A stretch of DNA of 11,132 nt, taken from NCBI GenBank assembly GCA_036939975.1, contig JALLPB010001603.1, positions 1 to 11,132 on the forward strand. Direction: 5' to 3'. A program made the translations under genes and the position numbers. A model generated the notes under the pieces. It was not told where the DNA came from and did no database searches. It worked only from the letters and a program-made list of their open reading frames with translations. Within the stretch, counting starts at the first letter, position 1, and each line of letters begins with the position of its first letter. Below, one piece after another: positions 1 to 8,673 of this stretch. Source of the DNA: Cyclostephanos tholiformis. Lineage: Eukaryota > Bacillariophyta > Thalassiosirophyceae > Thalassiosirales > Thalassiosiraceae.

Positions 1-2
1 TG

Positions 3-2453
3 ATGATGGGGAGGAACGACAGCCGAGGGCCGCCGCCGCCCCCCCCTAGAGGAGTGGGGATGATGATGGGCGGTGGCGGACCGCCGATGATGGGAATGGG
101 AGGACCACCTCCGCCCGATGGTGGAGGAGGAGGGGGTCGAATGATGCACCACCACCACGGCCAACAACAGCCTCCTCCTCCGCCGCCACCCCCGCCGCCG
201 AGACAAGGACATCCGATGAACATGAACGCCAGCGGCCCACCGGTACCACCCATAATTGGCGGTTATACGAATCAACCACCACCCTTCATTAGTACCAACA
301 TGGGACCACCGCCCCCACAGCAACAACATCATCCGCACATGCGGCAAATGAATATTGCGAATCCGCAATTGATGCAAATGGCGGCGCCGGGTCCGTCGCA
401 GCCGCATTCAAATGGGATCCCTCCAAATCTGAATATGCACGGACTGCCGCCATTTCCCCCGGCCGTCGGCAGACCCCTGGACATGTCGAGACCAACGAAT
501 CAACCCCATGCGTATGGACAGGGTTTTTCATCACAGCAGCAGCAACCGCAGCAGATAAATCCACTCATGACCCCGCAGCAACATGTACAATACCAGCAAC
601 ATCCTCATCACATGAATATGCCCCAGCCCGCCCCCGGGATGCCGCCCCAGCAATACCCGCCCTATCAACCGTCGCCAAATTCGATGCAACAGCCGCAAGC
701 TCTCCCACAAAATAGCGGTCAACTGCAAAATGTACACCAAATACCACCATCGTCGTCGACAACGCAATCGAAAAATGCAGACACTGCCTGGACGGAACAC
801 AAATCTCCCACTGGCGTCTCGTATTATTACAACGCGGTTACAGGGGTTTCCACGTACGATCGACCCGCCTCTTTCCCTGTCCCCACCACATCTTTGGAGC
901 GAGTGTCTCCCGCCGGAGACAATTCCTCGCCGAAGAGCAAATCGAAATGGCAGACCTTCACGGACGAAGGCACAGGCAAAAAATATTATTCCGACGGAGT
1001 CCAAACGACTTGGACTCGACCCGCCGAGCTCCCTCCGGAGGAAGAAAGCGTCGCACCGCCTTCAATAAAGAAGCAAAAATTGGAAGTGGAGGACGACGAC
1101 CGCAGGCCAAAAAAGAAAAAGTCAGACAGGGGCGGGGACGCGATATCTCTCTACGCTAACAAGGCCGAGGCCGTCGCCGCGTTCAAGGGCCTGTTGCTCG
1201 CAAAGGACATCGCACCGTCGACCAAGTGGGCCGACGTGGTGCGCGTATGCTCCGACGATCCTAGATGGGATGCGTGCTCGACGATGGGGGAACGCAAGCA
1301 AGCCCTGGCGGAGTACCAAACTAAACGCGCGAATGAGCTGAAGGACGTCAAACGCCAGGAAAAGGTCAGGGCCAGGGAGGCATATCATCGTTTGCTAACC
1401 GACGTCCTGCCATCATCCAAGACTTTTACGCCCGGCACGTCTCGTTTCATAGATGTGCGCGATTCGCTATCGAAGGACGATCGATTTTACGCCGTCGAAG
1501 ATGAGACCATCCGTGAGGAATTGTTTTACGAATGGGTCGAGGAATTGCGAAAGAAGCAAGAACGGAGCAAACACAACAAAAAAAGGGAAGCAAAGGATGG
1601 TTGTTTAAAGTATTTGAAGGGGAAGGAGGAAGAGGGGAAGTTGACGTTCGCCTCTACTTGGTAAAAGAATCTTGCATGTGATTTTCTGTTCGATCTCACG
1701 ATGCAATTAATGAATTGTTCGTTTCTTTGTCTCTCGCCTCGCTTGGTTGCTAGGTCCTCTTTCATGTCTTCCTTAACAGATGCCGAAAAGTCCGATTCTC
1801 GCTTTGAAATCTCTGTGAACATGTCTGAAACTGACCGTCAACTCTATTTCTCTGATTTCGTAATCGAACTTCAAAATGTAGAAGACGAGAAGCGTCGTCG
1901 CATCCGAGATGCCCGGCATCGCGCGGAGAAGGCGCAACGAGATGCTTTCAGGGACAGACTCGTTGAGCTAGCGAAATCTGGAATAATTACCCCTGAGACA
2001 CGATGGCGCGGTGTGGAGGATAAAGTGTCCAACGATCCAACATACGAACCTGTTCTAGCGCAGGGTAGAGAAGTGGCACGTGAGTTATTTGAGGATTTTG
2101 TGTATGATTGGAAAGAGGAGTATCGAAGGGATAAGCTAATATTGAGTAGGGTTTGGGAAATGAGTAAGAAGGATTTTGCCTTTGATGATGAGAATGTTGA
2201 GGAATTCACGAAGATGATGCTAGAATGGTCTGGGAGGTCACCTGATTTGTATGGTGAAATACGAAGGATGTCGAATCGTGAGAATCCGTTGTCGAGTGTG
2301 CATCTGTTTTTTAATGAACGTAGAGCGGAGTTGGTTTCTACAAGAAATGTACACGGGAAGAAGTGTGGCATCGGTGGCTTGCGAAATAGTGACGAGTCGA
2401 GTGAAGATGAAGGAGAAATCATGGAGGATGGGGAGGTTGCCGAGAATGGATAG
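3..2453 (+). CDS. PRP40: PRP40-type pre-mRNA splicing factor (2 WW + 5 FF domains), two exons
   Basis: PRP40 proteins belong to the U1 snRNP. Their WW domains bind proline-rich partners such as the branch-point protein SF1/BBP, so the protein helps bridge the 5' splice site and branch point in the nucleus. Exons 3-1660 and 1754-2453 give about 785 aa. Residues 1-250 are low-complexity Pro/Gly/His/Gln/Met. WW1 is about 263-292 (W263, YYYN, Y285, P288) and WW2 about 316-343 (W316, W337, P340). FF1 is about 389-440, FF2 458-515, FF3 535-598, FF4 614-675, and a weaker FF5 700-750. The spacing and FF1/FF4 sequence fit PRP40 better than TCERG1. The tail after 760 is acidic. WW1 has Tyr in place of the second Trp, as in some plant PRP40-like proteins. 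The start is an ATG-ATG pair at the window edge, so more N-terminal sequence could lie outside. The family call is firm; the exact N terminus is not. Confidence 0.9.
24..206 (+). repeat. Imperfect CCN/GGN/CAY codon repeats (Pro, Gly, His runs)
   Basis: Runs of proline codons (about 30-50 and 172-201), glycine codons (about 120-137) and histidine codons (about 147-158) encode the low-complexity N terminus of the PRP40-type protein. Interrupted trinucleotide tracts like these are prone to slippage, so length differences between alleles are likely. Such N-terminal tails are common in splicing factors and are probably disordered. Confidence 0.6.
1661..1753 (+). other. Intron of the PRP40-type gene
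   Basis: The donor is CTTG|GTAAAAG and the acceptor TTGCTAG|GTCC, preceded by a pyrimidine-rich stretch. The intron is 93 nt (a multiple of three) and splits a TGG Trp codon after its second base. Joining the exons rebuilds a complete FF3 domain, with the Trp of the STW motif at the junction. The intron carries an in-frame TAA at 1662-1664, so retention would end the protein at residue 553 inside FF3. Confidence 0.88.
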
Positions 2454-2984
2454 TCGTTTCTTGTTGTGGATTCTTCTGCCTGCTGCGCTTAAGTCTGTTC
2501 ATTTTCACATCCTGTACCATACCGTACTTCTTGATCTTGATTGACTGTGGCCAGCTCAACTTGTCGCGTTTCAGCTTTTATCTTTCGTGAACATGTTTGG
2601 TCATGTACTGATTCGCCATTTGTAGTGGCGCGTTGAAGATCATGCATTACTTCTTTTTGCCACAAACTATGTTGTAGCCAGTACAGCTTAAGTTGTTTGG
2701 CTATCGTACAGTTCCTATCCCCACTTGTCTATCTATTCGTGATCTTTGACGCAGTCTTAGAGTTGCTCGCGGTTAAATAGAGAAGAAATTATAGCTCATA
2801 TAGATGCACGGTAAGACCTTACAAGAACAACGTATTCTATATAAATAAAAATAACCTATCAAACGTAATTAAGAATAATGTGTTCTTGTGTTGCAATATC
2901 AATACAGCACTACTTATCTTGGCACTCTCGAGATGCTAGCTTGTCTAGATTCACCTCCCTTCTAAAATCGTTATGAGAAACGAT
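2454..2984. other. 531-bp convergent intergenic region (shared 3' ends)
   Basis: No convincing coding frame lies here. It must hold the 3' UTRs of the PRP40-type gene (+) and the acyl-CoA synthetase gene (-). A canonical + strand AATAAA lies at 2844-2849 in an AT-rich patch, about 390 nt after the PRP40 stop; it is a candidate but weak poly(A) signal. I saw no AATAAA on the - strand between the stop codons. Confidence 0.5.
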
Positions 2985-5315
2985 TTAAAGCTTGCTATGA
3001 GGATGAGCATACATCTCTTCAATTTGCTTTGAATAATAGTTCTTTAGCTGTGGCCGTTTCAACTTGAAAGTGGGCGTCACCAAATCATTTTCTACAGTAA
3101 AAATGTTTGGTTCCAAAAACACCTCCCCGACAGTCTCGAACCCTTGTAACCCATTGATTTTTGACATCTGTCGTACTTCCGAAAGTAGCTTGTCTTTCAA
3201 TTGATTGCTCTTGCACAATTCTGAGAATGGAGCAGTTGCCTCAGCAACACCTGACTTGGTAGCCCATGCACGAACAGGCTCTTCATCTGGTACGATAATT
3301 GCAACAAGATATGACTGAAACGAGTCGCCATACACGAATGATTGGCTAATATATAATGATTGGTTGATCACATTTTCGATTTTCTCGGCTGAAACATATT
3401 CTTTCGATATAATATTTTTCAATATCAAACAGATACAGGGTCAGAATGTCTTAATTCACGCAACGGTACGAGAAAAAAAAAACACGGTCTAGAACGCACC
3501 TCCCTGTGCCAACTTGAAAATGTTCTTCTTCCTGTCGATTATTTTCAGCTGGCCGTCCATAGTCCAAAGCCCAACATCTCCACTGTGTAGCCAGTTCTCA
3601 TCATCAATCGCCTCTTTTGTCATTTCAGGATCTTTATAATACCCCTTGAACACCGTAGGTCCGCGGATGCAGATTTCTCCACGACCCAGACATTGCTCGA
3701 AATTGTGTGACGTATCAGTAGACAAGTATCCCATCTCGGGAACATCCACCAATACGATCTCTACACATTTGTGAGGCCCCCCTACATGACCAACGCTTGT
3801 CATATCGTCCGGGTGGCCCAGTGTCCCAGCTGCACTTCCTTCTGTCTGACCGTAACCCTCACAGACTGGCACTCCCAATAAACAACGAAAGAAGGTCATC
3901 ACCGTGGGGCTCAAAGGTGCTGAGCCACTGACCATGAGCCTCACGCAGTCCAACCCTAGCGCCTTCTTGATTTTGTTGAACAAAATGCGATCCCAAAAGC
4001 CATGGGTGAGCCTCCCCTCTTGCAATCCCATCGTCTTCGCCGCCAAGGCCGAGTTAAACATTTTCTCAGTGATGCCACCCTTGCTTGCCATGCCAGTGAT
4101 AATCTTATCATATATTTTGTTCACCACTCGTGGCACTACTGGAATTATTGTAGGGCGACATGCCACGATATCCTCAATGAGCAACGACGGGTCTCCTCGG
4201 AAAAAGGCGATGGAAGCACCGTTAATTATCATAGTGGCGACGACCACGCGTTCGAATATATGTGGTAATGGCAGGTAGGAGATGTGACGATCGGTGGGGA
4301 AATGCTGGAAATCATCCATCCCCGCAGTAGCGGATATGATGTTCTCATGAGTAATGAGGGCTCCCTTCGGATTGCCAGTGGTGCCAGAAGTGTAGCAGAA
4401 TGTTGCAACATCAGACGGATCAGGTGGGGTGTGTCGATGCCCCTCGGTGGGGATGATCTGTGAACCAAGCGCTTCTATCTTGGCAAAAGATACGACCTTC
4501 AGATCAACCACACCGGCGAGCGACGACGCCTCGGCGGTAACACCATCGATCAAAATCACGGAATGGAATTTGGGAGTTGTCCCCGAAGCCTTCGCCTCGC
4601 ATAAATGTTTCAACTCCCGTCGAGAGCATACCACGCAGGAGAGACCGGTGTGCTCGAGTATGAAGCGCACTGTATCCGGTCCCAAAGTTTCGTAGAAAGG
4701 TACGGTAGATCCACCGATGCAATAGATGGCCTGCTCGGCGAGGATCCACTCTAATGAATTTTTCATGTATAATCCGAGCTGAAAGATTTTCGGTTATGAT
4801 GCCAATTGAATTTTTTGACGGAACGGAAAACACATGAGCGTATTAGCAAGTTATCCTTACCAGCAGCATCCCATCATCATTCCTATCCAATAGATTCTCG
4901 CCGCTCTTTTCCAATCCTGCTGCGAATGCATCTACCCGCGCCACGCACTCGCCGTAGCTACCGTAAACATAGGGCGTGGCAAATCCGCTGTTGCTGCTAT
5001 AAGACAGCAGGCGAGAGCGAGCGGGGCAAAGAATGAGAGTTGAAATATGAATGATGGATGTCAAAAGAAATCACTGACTTTACATGTTACCTACCTAGTC
5101 GCCCGATACCCCAAACATGGTCCGAGGGGATTGATATCCCGCCCCCGACGCAACGCCTCGTACAGGGTTCGAACGCCATTGGAGCCAAGGGTCGGAGAGG
5201 CCAACGGATCGTGGGACCGTCGGATGTTCCCCCGCCCACCCGATGGATGTGCGGCGGGTCGAGAGGTGTTGGGTACCTCGACGGACCATTGGTGGTGGTG
5301 GGGAGGGGCGGTCAT
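2985..5315 (-). CDS. LACS: Peroxisomal long-chain acyl-CoA synthetase (AMP-forming), four exons
   Basis: It converts free long-chain fatty acid, CoA and ATP into acyl-CoA, AMP and pyrophosphate. Exons 5315-5095, 4996-4861, 4778-3500 and 3400-2985 have matching phases and give about 683 aa, the usual family length. Visible blocks: VRTLYEALRRG and GPCLGYR near the N terminus; EWILAEQ and VPFYETLGP after exon 2; the ATP/AMP loop YTSGTTGNPKG at about 248-258; GYGQTEG from 427; WLHSGDVG from about 515; IDRKKNIFKLAQG from about 533, completed to EYVSAEKIENV by the last splice. The C terminus PHSKL ends in a peroxisomal PTS1 tripeptide, so a role in peroxisomal beta-oxidation is inferred; I see no N-terminal signal peptide. 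The start at 5315 has A at -3. An in-frame ATG at 5345 would add ten residues but has a poor context. Confidence 0.93.
3401..3499 (-). other. Intron 3 of the acyl-CoA synthetase gene
   Basis: The donor is CAGGGAG|GTGCGT and the acceptor ATCGAAAG|AATATG on the - strand. It is 99 nt and splits a Glu codon G|AA. Splicing turns KLAQG plus EYVSAEKIENV into the conserved family block. The acceptor lacks a pyrimidine tract just before the AG; a T-rich stretch lies further upstream in the intron. Confidence 0.88.
4779..4860 (-). other. Intron 2 of the acyl-CoA synthetase gene
   Basis: The donor is GCTGCTG|GTAAGG and the acceptor AATCTTTCAG|CTCGGA on the - strand. It is 82 nt, phase 0. Splicing joins DDGMLL to LGLYMKNSLEW, the canonical block before the EQA motif of long-chain acyl-CoA synthetases. 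Confidence 0.88.
4997..5094 (-). other. Intron 1 of the acyl-CoA synthetase gene
   Basis: On the - strand the donor is ACTAG|GTAGGTAAC (exon ends at 5095) and the acceptor TCTTATAG|CAGCAAC (exon resumes at 4996). It is 98 nt long. It splits a Ser codon AG|C and joins GPCLGYRAT to a segment reading SNSGFATPYVYGSYGE, the order expected for this family. Confidence 0.82.
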
Positions 5316-5607
5316 GATCGCTGAGACAGATGACTGAACTAACATGTGACCAGTTACCTAGTTAGAGCTAGCTACTATTATTAATTATTATGTACCTTAG
5401 ATAGCAGCACATATCGTACCACACATCGTACTATTGTGTATTGTACGGTACTATGGTAAGTACGTACTTCAAGGATTCGCTTCGATGCGCTGTCTTGCTT
5501 CCCGCCTTTTTCGACCTGCTACTTTCACTTTCACAACCCCCCCTATGATGGGTGGGGCGAAAAAACTCGTACAGTACGATACAAAAAAGACGTCCGACAC
5601 AAAACTA
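5316..5607. promoter_or_regulatory. Upstream region of the acyl-CoA synthetase gene
   Basis: This 292-bp stretch lies between the synthetase start and the mariner insertion and should hold the proximal promoter. No clear TATA box or known operator is visible on the - strand. It has a cluster of GTAC palindromes: seven between 5392 and 5467 and two more at 5569 and 5574. No coding frame here looks real. Confidence 0.4.
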
Positions 5608-5635
5608 CTCCTCTGTCCCATATTATTATATCGTC
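5608..5635 (+). repeat. Left terminal inverted repeat of the mariner-like element
   Basis: It begins CTCCTCTGTCCCATAT, identical over 16 bases to the reverse complement of 8124-8139. After a short gap both ends share ATCGTC. The preceding TA is the target duplication. Confidence 0.88.
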
Positions 5636-7278
5636 AGGTTTGCCGTTTTTTCTTTGGATTAAGGGCTGTGTCTATTTTTATAGGATGGTCCAAGTATATA
5701 AAAAACGCTAAATTTTACGCTGAATCGAATGGCGGTGGGTTTTTTTATTGGAAACCATTGCATCGCCTTCAAATTTAATTCCCCCCTAACGATTTCTCAT
5801 TCTGTACAATAGTGTACTGTTAACTTACGTAGTCAGTTGTCAAAAAAAATGGCGCGGCCGGAAAAACAATGACAAAATTGTCGAGATGTACCGTACAATA
5901 ATATGGTAGCGCACGAAAATGTCACAACAACGAATCCAAATTTTGTTGAGCAACCATGCTGCTTGTCGGCAAGCAGCAGGAGATTCGCGTGAAGGTCGCT
6001 CTTTGTCTTGCAAAGCATGTTGACTGGAGGACACAGCGACTCGAACGCAAGGCCTGCGCTAGGATCTCAGAGGATTGATTGAATTTGGTGTGTCAACCCA
6101 TTATGTTAGCAAAATCTGGAGAAAACACAAACAGGATATTCTTGATACGGCCAATCGTGATCTTGTTAAGAGCTTGAAGCGCTTACCGGGCACTGGCCGT
6201 CCCAGGAAGATTTCTATTACTGAACTTCAAGAGAAGGTGAAGGCCATACCATTCCAGTACCGCAAGAACATTTGGATGTTGGCCTTCAAAATTGGCATCC
6301 CCAAGTCCACAATCCATAGAGCATTGAAGACAGGCCACTTGAAGCACACACGCAATATTATTAGGCCAATTTTGACAGACAAAAACAAGGCAGATAGAGT
6401 GGCTTACTGTCTTAGATATGTCCATGATGGTCAGTTTATTGACATGTTGGAGAGGGTCGACATTGATGAGAAGTGGTTTTACTTGACAGAAGTCAATACA
6501 TCCTACATCTTGGTTCCTGGGGAGACGCCACCTCACCGAACATGCAAGCACAAGAGTCACATCGAAAAGGTTATGTGTCTCACTGCAATTGCGCGGCCAT
6601 GACAGAATTCTGAGACAGGAGAATGGTGGGATGGAAAGATCAGCTCATGGTTTTTTACCCACCAACTTCCTGCACAGAGAACCTCCAAAAATCGACCAGC
6701 AGGAACACTCGAGACAAAGTGTTATAAGGTTGGACGGAAAGAATCTGTCCAGATGTACCTCGACAGACTTCTCCCTGGAATCATCACTTCTTGGCCCGAG
6801 TGGTGGCCCAAGAAGGTACAAATCCAGATGGATAACGCACCAGCCCACCCAATCGTGGGAAAGATGGGGGCGATGATAGATGCCCGTCTGGCGGAGATGA
6901 ATGCAGGCGGGTGGGACATCGGCTTCGAGACTCAGCCTGCAAACTCTCCAGACTGCAACACACTTGACCTGGCCTTCTTCTGTGCCATTCAGTCACTTCA
7001 ATATCAGAAGTGCGCAAAGAACATTGATGAGCTCTGTGCACATGTCCTCGAAGCCTTCGCTGATCTCCCTCTCGACGTTAGTAAAAAGGTTTGGACAACA
7101 GCCCAAATCGTCATGAACCAAATTCTAATACAAAACGGGAACAACGACTACAAGCTTCCTCATGTTGGAAAGCTTTAGGTGGAGAAGGCCGTTGGCGGCA
7201 ACATTCCACTGAGGCTGCCTTGTCGGGCTCTCATTGACAACAAAGCACTCGAATGCGAGTACATTATCCAATTCATCG

Positions 7279-7489
7279 GTAAGTTGATTGTTGTTTCGTA
7301 CGTGGCATCGTCGTCCGTTCATCCGACCGCGACCTCGGCCGACGGCAATGATGCTGTTCTATGGCTTGGGTTGTCACCGCGATTGCAATCGTCTTTGTCT
7401 TCCTCGTGGTCGTTGACGAGCCCATGCGTCCTCGCGATCGCAATCATCCTTGCGATCAATCGTCACGGTTTACTCACCATCCCTTGCAG
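7279..7489 (+). other. Putative intron in the transposase gene
   Basis: The donor is TTCATCG|GTAAGT, a strong consensus, and the acceptor CCCTTGCAG|GCAAC. The 211-nt intron splits a Gly codon G|GC and moves the reading frame cleanly from the transposase tail (YIIQFI) to an open frame starting GNNHQIAAEALLG. The phase match and good sites support it. No transcript evidence is available. Confidence 0.6.
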
Positions 7490-7860
7490 GCAACAACCAT
7501 CAAATTGCCGCAGAGGCCCTCCTTGGCCTGCTCAGCCATGAGGAGCAGGGTGCTGCTAATGAGTTGATTGTTGAGTTGGTCTCTACTCTCTCTCTAGAGT
7601 TGGACTCTCTCTTGCTTGGCGACCACGCCGACTACGACAGCTTGTCAATGGAAGGCAGCGAAGCGATCGACAGCGACGCGGTCGACGGCGTCGAGGCAGG
7701 CAGTGATGCCAGCCTGAATGACTTCCGGCAGATGGGCCGGGTACTCCATCGATATGACATCTTCGAGTCTTTTTTCGACAATTTAGCCGGTGGTATCGAG
7801 TGGGAATGGGATGATGGAGATGAGGGCCTATTGGAGGAGATGGCCGATTCAGCGGAATGA
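7490..7860 (+). CDS. Acidic C-terminal extension of the transposase (putative last exon)
   Basis: This frame encodes about 123 residues and ends at TGA 7858-7860. The first third is hydrophobic and helical in character (AAEALLGLLSHEE, ELIVELVSTLSLELDSLLL). The rest is rich in Asp and Glu, including EWEWDDGDEGLLEEMADSAE at the end. I do not recognise a domain. It lies inside the transposon, downstream of the transposase catalytic core and on the same strand, so it is most simply the last exon of that gene. A separate small element-encoded protein is possible, because an in-frame Met lies at 7648. Confidence 0.5.
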
Positions 7861-8076
7861 AGGAGGGGGGTGATGCACGCCAAGGAGGATAGAAAGGATC
7901 AATCCGATGGAATCCGATTGGATCGGAGTAGATATTTCATTGTTGTTTCATTGTGTGTTGGATGGGGCCGGTCACCTTTTTTCTGATGTTCCGCACACGC
8001 CAGCAGGGTCAAAAATCAGCAAATTCGCAGATCTAATATTCAACGTAGGAATTGTTATGAATCATAGTAGAAAAAG

Positions 8077-8133
8077 CCGACGATTTATATGGGACATGTC
8101 TGTACGTCAAATTCCGACGATTTATATGGGACA
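8077..8133 (+). repeat. 20-bp direct repeat of the terminal-repeat core at the right end
   Basis: CCGACGATTTATATGGGACA occurs at 8077-8096 and again, identically, at 8114-8133, 37 bp apart. The outer copy overlaps the right terminal repeat, so the right end carries two copies of the probable transposase-binding core. I see no equivalent inner copy at the left end. Confidence 0.85.
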
Positions 8134-8139
8134 GAGGAG
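8116..8139 (-). repeat. Right terminal inverted repeat of the mariner-like element
   Basis: The reverse complement reads CTCCTCTGTCCCATAT, then AAATCGTC, matching the left end apart from a 4-base gap. It is followed by the TA duplication at 8140-8141. Confidence 0.88.
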
Positions 8140-8141
8140 TA

Positions 8142-8284
8142 TGTGTGTAGGCCTAATAGTAAAGTATGAGAAAGGGTCAGATGTATACCTCTGATCTATT
8201 CTGACTATTAATTATGGTACACTTTTTCGCTGTAGAACGAGTCTAGTAGCACGATTTTCAGTAATCAGATACTAAGTAATATTA
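8142..8284. other. Non-coding junction between the transposon and the A-rich unit
   Basis: This is AT-rich sequence with no credible coding frame. It is the original flank of the mariner insertion, continuing from 5607. I see no promoter, terminal repeat or RNA gene. Confidence 0.4.
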
Positions 8285-8673
8285 TTGCGTAGAGACCATA
8301 TTGGAATCTACATTGGAATTCAAAAACTTGAAGACATCTTTAATACACCAAACATCCATCAAATAATCGATCTTGGTAACACTGCCAATAATCATCAAGG
8401 CAAGCAGACAGGACGGAAGGCATCAGACCAACCAGATAACTTCACAATATCAGGGGGTAGAAGGCAGCACAGTCCTCCGGTCAGCACTTTTTAAGAATTT
8501 TATTAATCATCAGACGTGTAGGAAGTATACCACTCCAATGCAGGAATTTCAACTAACTACCCACCACACTGACGAATATATGGACTTGGGCAAGCCCACA
8601 AACCAACCTTGACAATCACGATGCTTCCCACCACCTGACCCCAATTTGGACCCATCATTAAATCATCATTTGA

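Larger units (their letters stand above)
5956..7860 (+). pseudogene. Mariner-like transposase, broken by a frameshift and one or two stops
   Basis: The enzyme would cut and paste the element at TA sites. The N-terminal part starts at ATG 5956 (ACC before it) and reads through RLERKACARISED, then shifts by one base near 6073 to LIEFGVSTHYVSKIW, a helix-turn-helix. Next come the GRPRK linker (6195-6209), the first catalytic D in IDEKWFY (6465), a TGA at 6600-6602 that breaks the motif IARP*QNSETGEWWDGKI, the second D in MDNAPAHP (6831), and the third D in SPDCNTLDLAFF (6966). A TAG at 7176-7178 follows VGKL. Reading past it gives VEKAVGGNIPLRLPC, which looks like the usual mariner tail, then a putative intron at 7279-7489 and an acidic C terminus ending at 7860. 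The TGA is one change from CGA (Arg), the residue I expect there. The 7176 TAG might instead be a genuine stop. The family call is firm; the start codon and the extension are less certain. Confidence 0.87.
5608..8139 (+). mobile_element. Mariner-like DNA transposon, 2532 bp, full length but with a broken transposase
   Basis: The element is flanked by TA on both sides (5606-5607 and 8140-8141), the target duplication of the Tc1/mariner superfamily. Its ends are inverted repeats whose outer 16 bases are identical. Inside is one transposase gene in the + direction with an apparent intron and several inactivating lesions. The CTCC..TGTCCCATA terminus resembles plant mariner-like and Stowaway ends. 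The A/T-rich 5' leader (5608-5955) contains a TATA-like TATATAAAAA at 5695-5704, possibly the transposase promoter. The element sits directly upstream of the divergently read acyl-CoA synthetase. Confidence 0.9.
7861..8139. other. 3' subterminal region of the mariner-like element
   Basis: This is non-coding sequence between the transposase stop and the right end. It contains a short repeated AATCCGAT (from about 7900) next to its partial inverse ATCGGA, and the duplicated terminal-repeat core at 8077-8133. No gene is visible. Confidence 0.5.

Noticed and set aside
531..1004. Open frame of 157 codons on the - strand, opposite the PRP40-type gene
   Set aside because: Arg/Leu-rich product with no motif; it mirrors codon composition of the Pro/Gln/WW coding strand and overlaps a clearly real gene.
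1871..2422. Open frame of 183 codons on the - strand, opposite PRP40 exon 2
   Set aside because: Ser/Arg-rich shadow of the Glu/Lys/Arg-rich FF domains; no recognisable protein features.
5160..5182. GGTTCGAA resembling a tRNA T-arm
   Set aside because: No acceptor, D or anticodon stems could be paired around it, and it lies in a coding exon of the synthetase.
5058..5324. Open frames on the + strand over the first synthetase exons
   Set aside because: The - strand here encodes the conserved N-terminal blocks VRTLYEALRRG and GPCLGYR with correctly phased splice sites.
5848..5871. Alternative transposase start at an ATG (MARPEKQ) and another ATG at 5919
   Set aside because: The first stops after seven codons. 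The second runs through 6020 in a frame that does not match the helix-turn-helix N terminus, whereas the 5956 frame leads into it with one shift.
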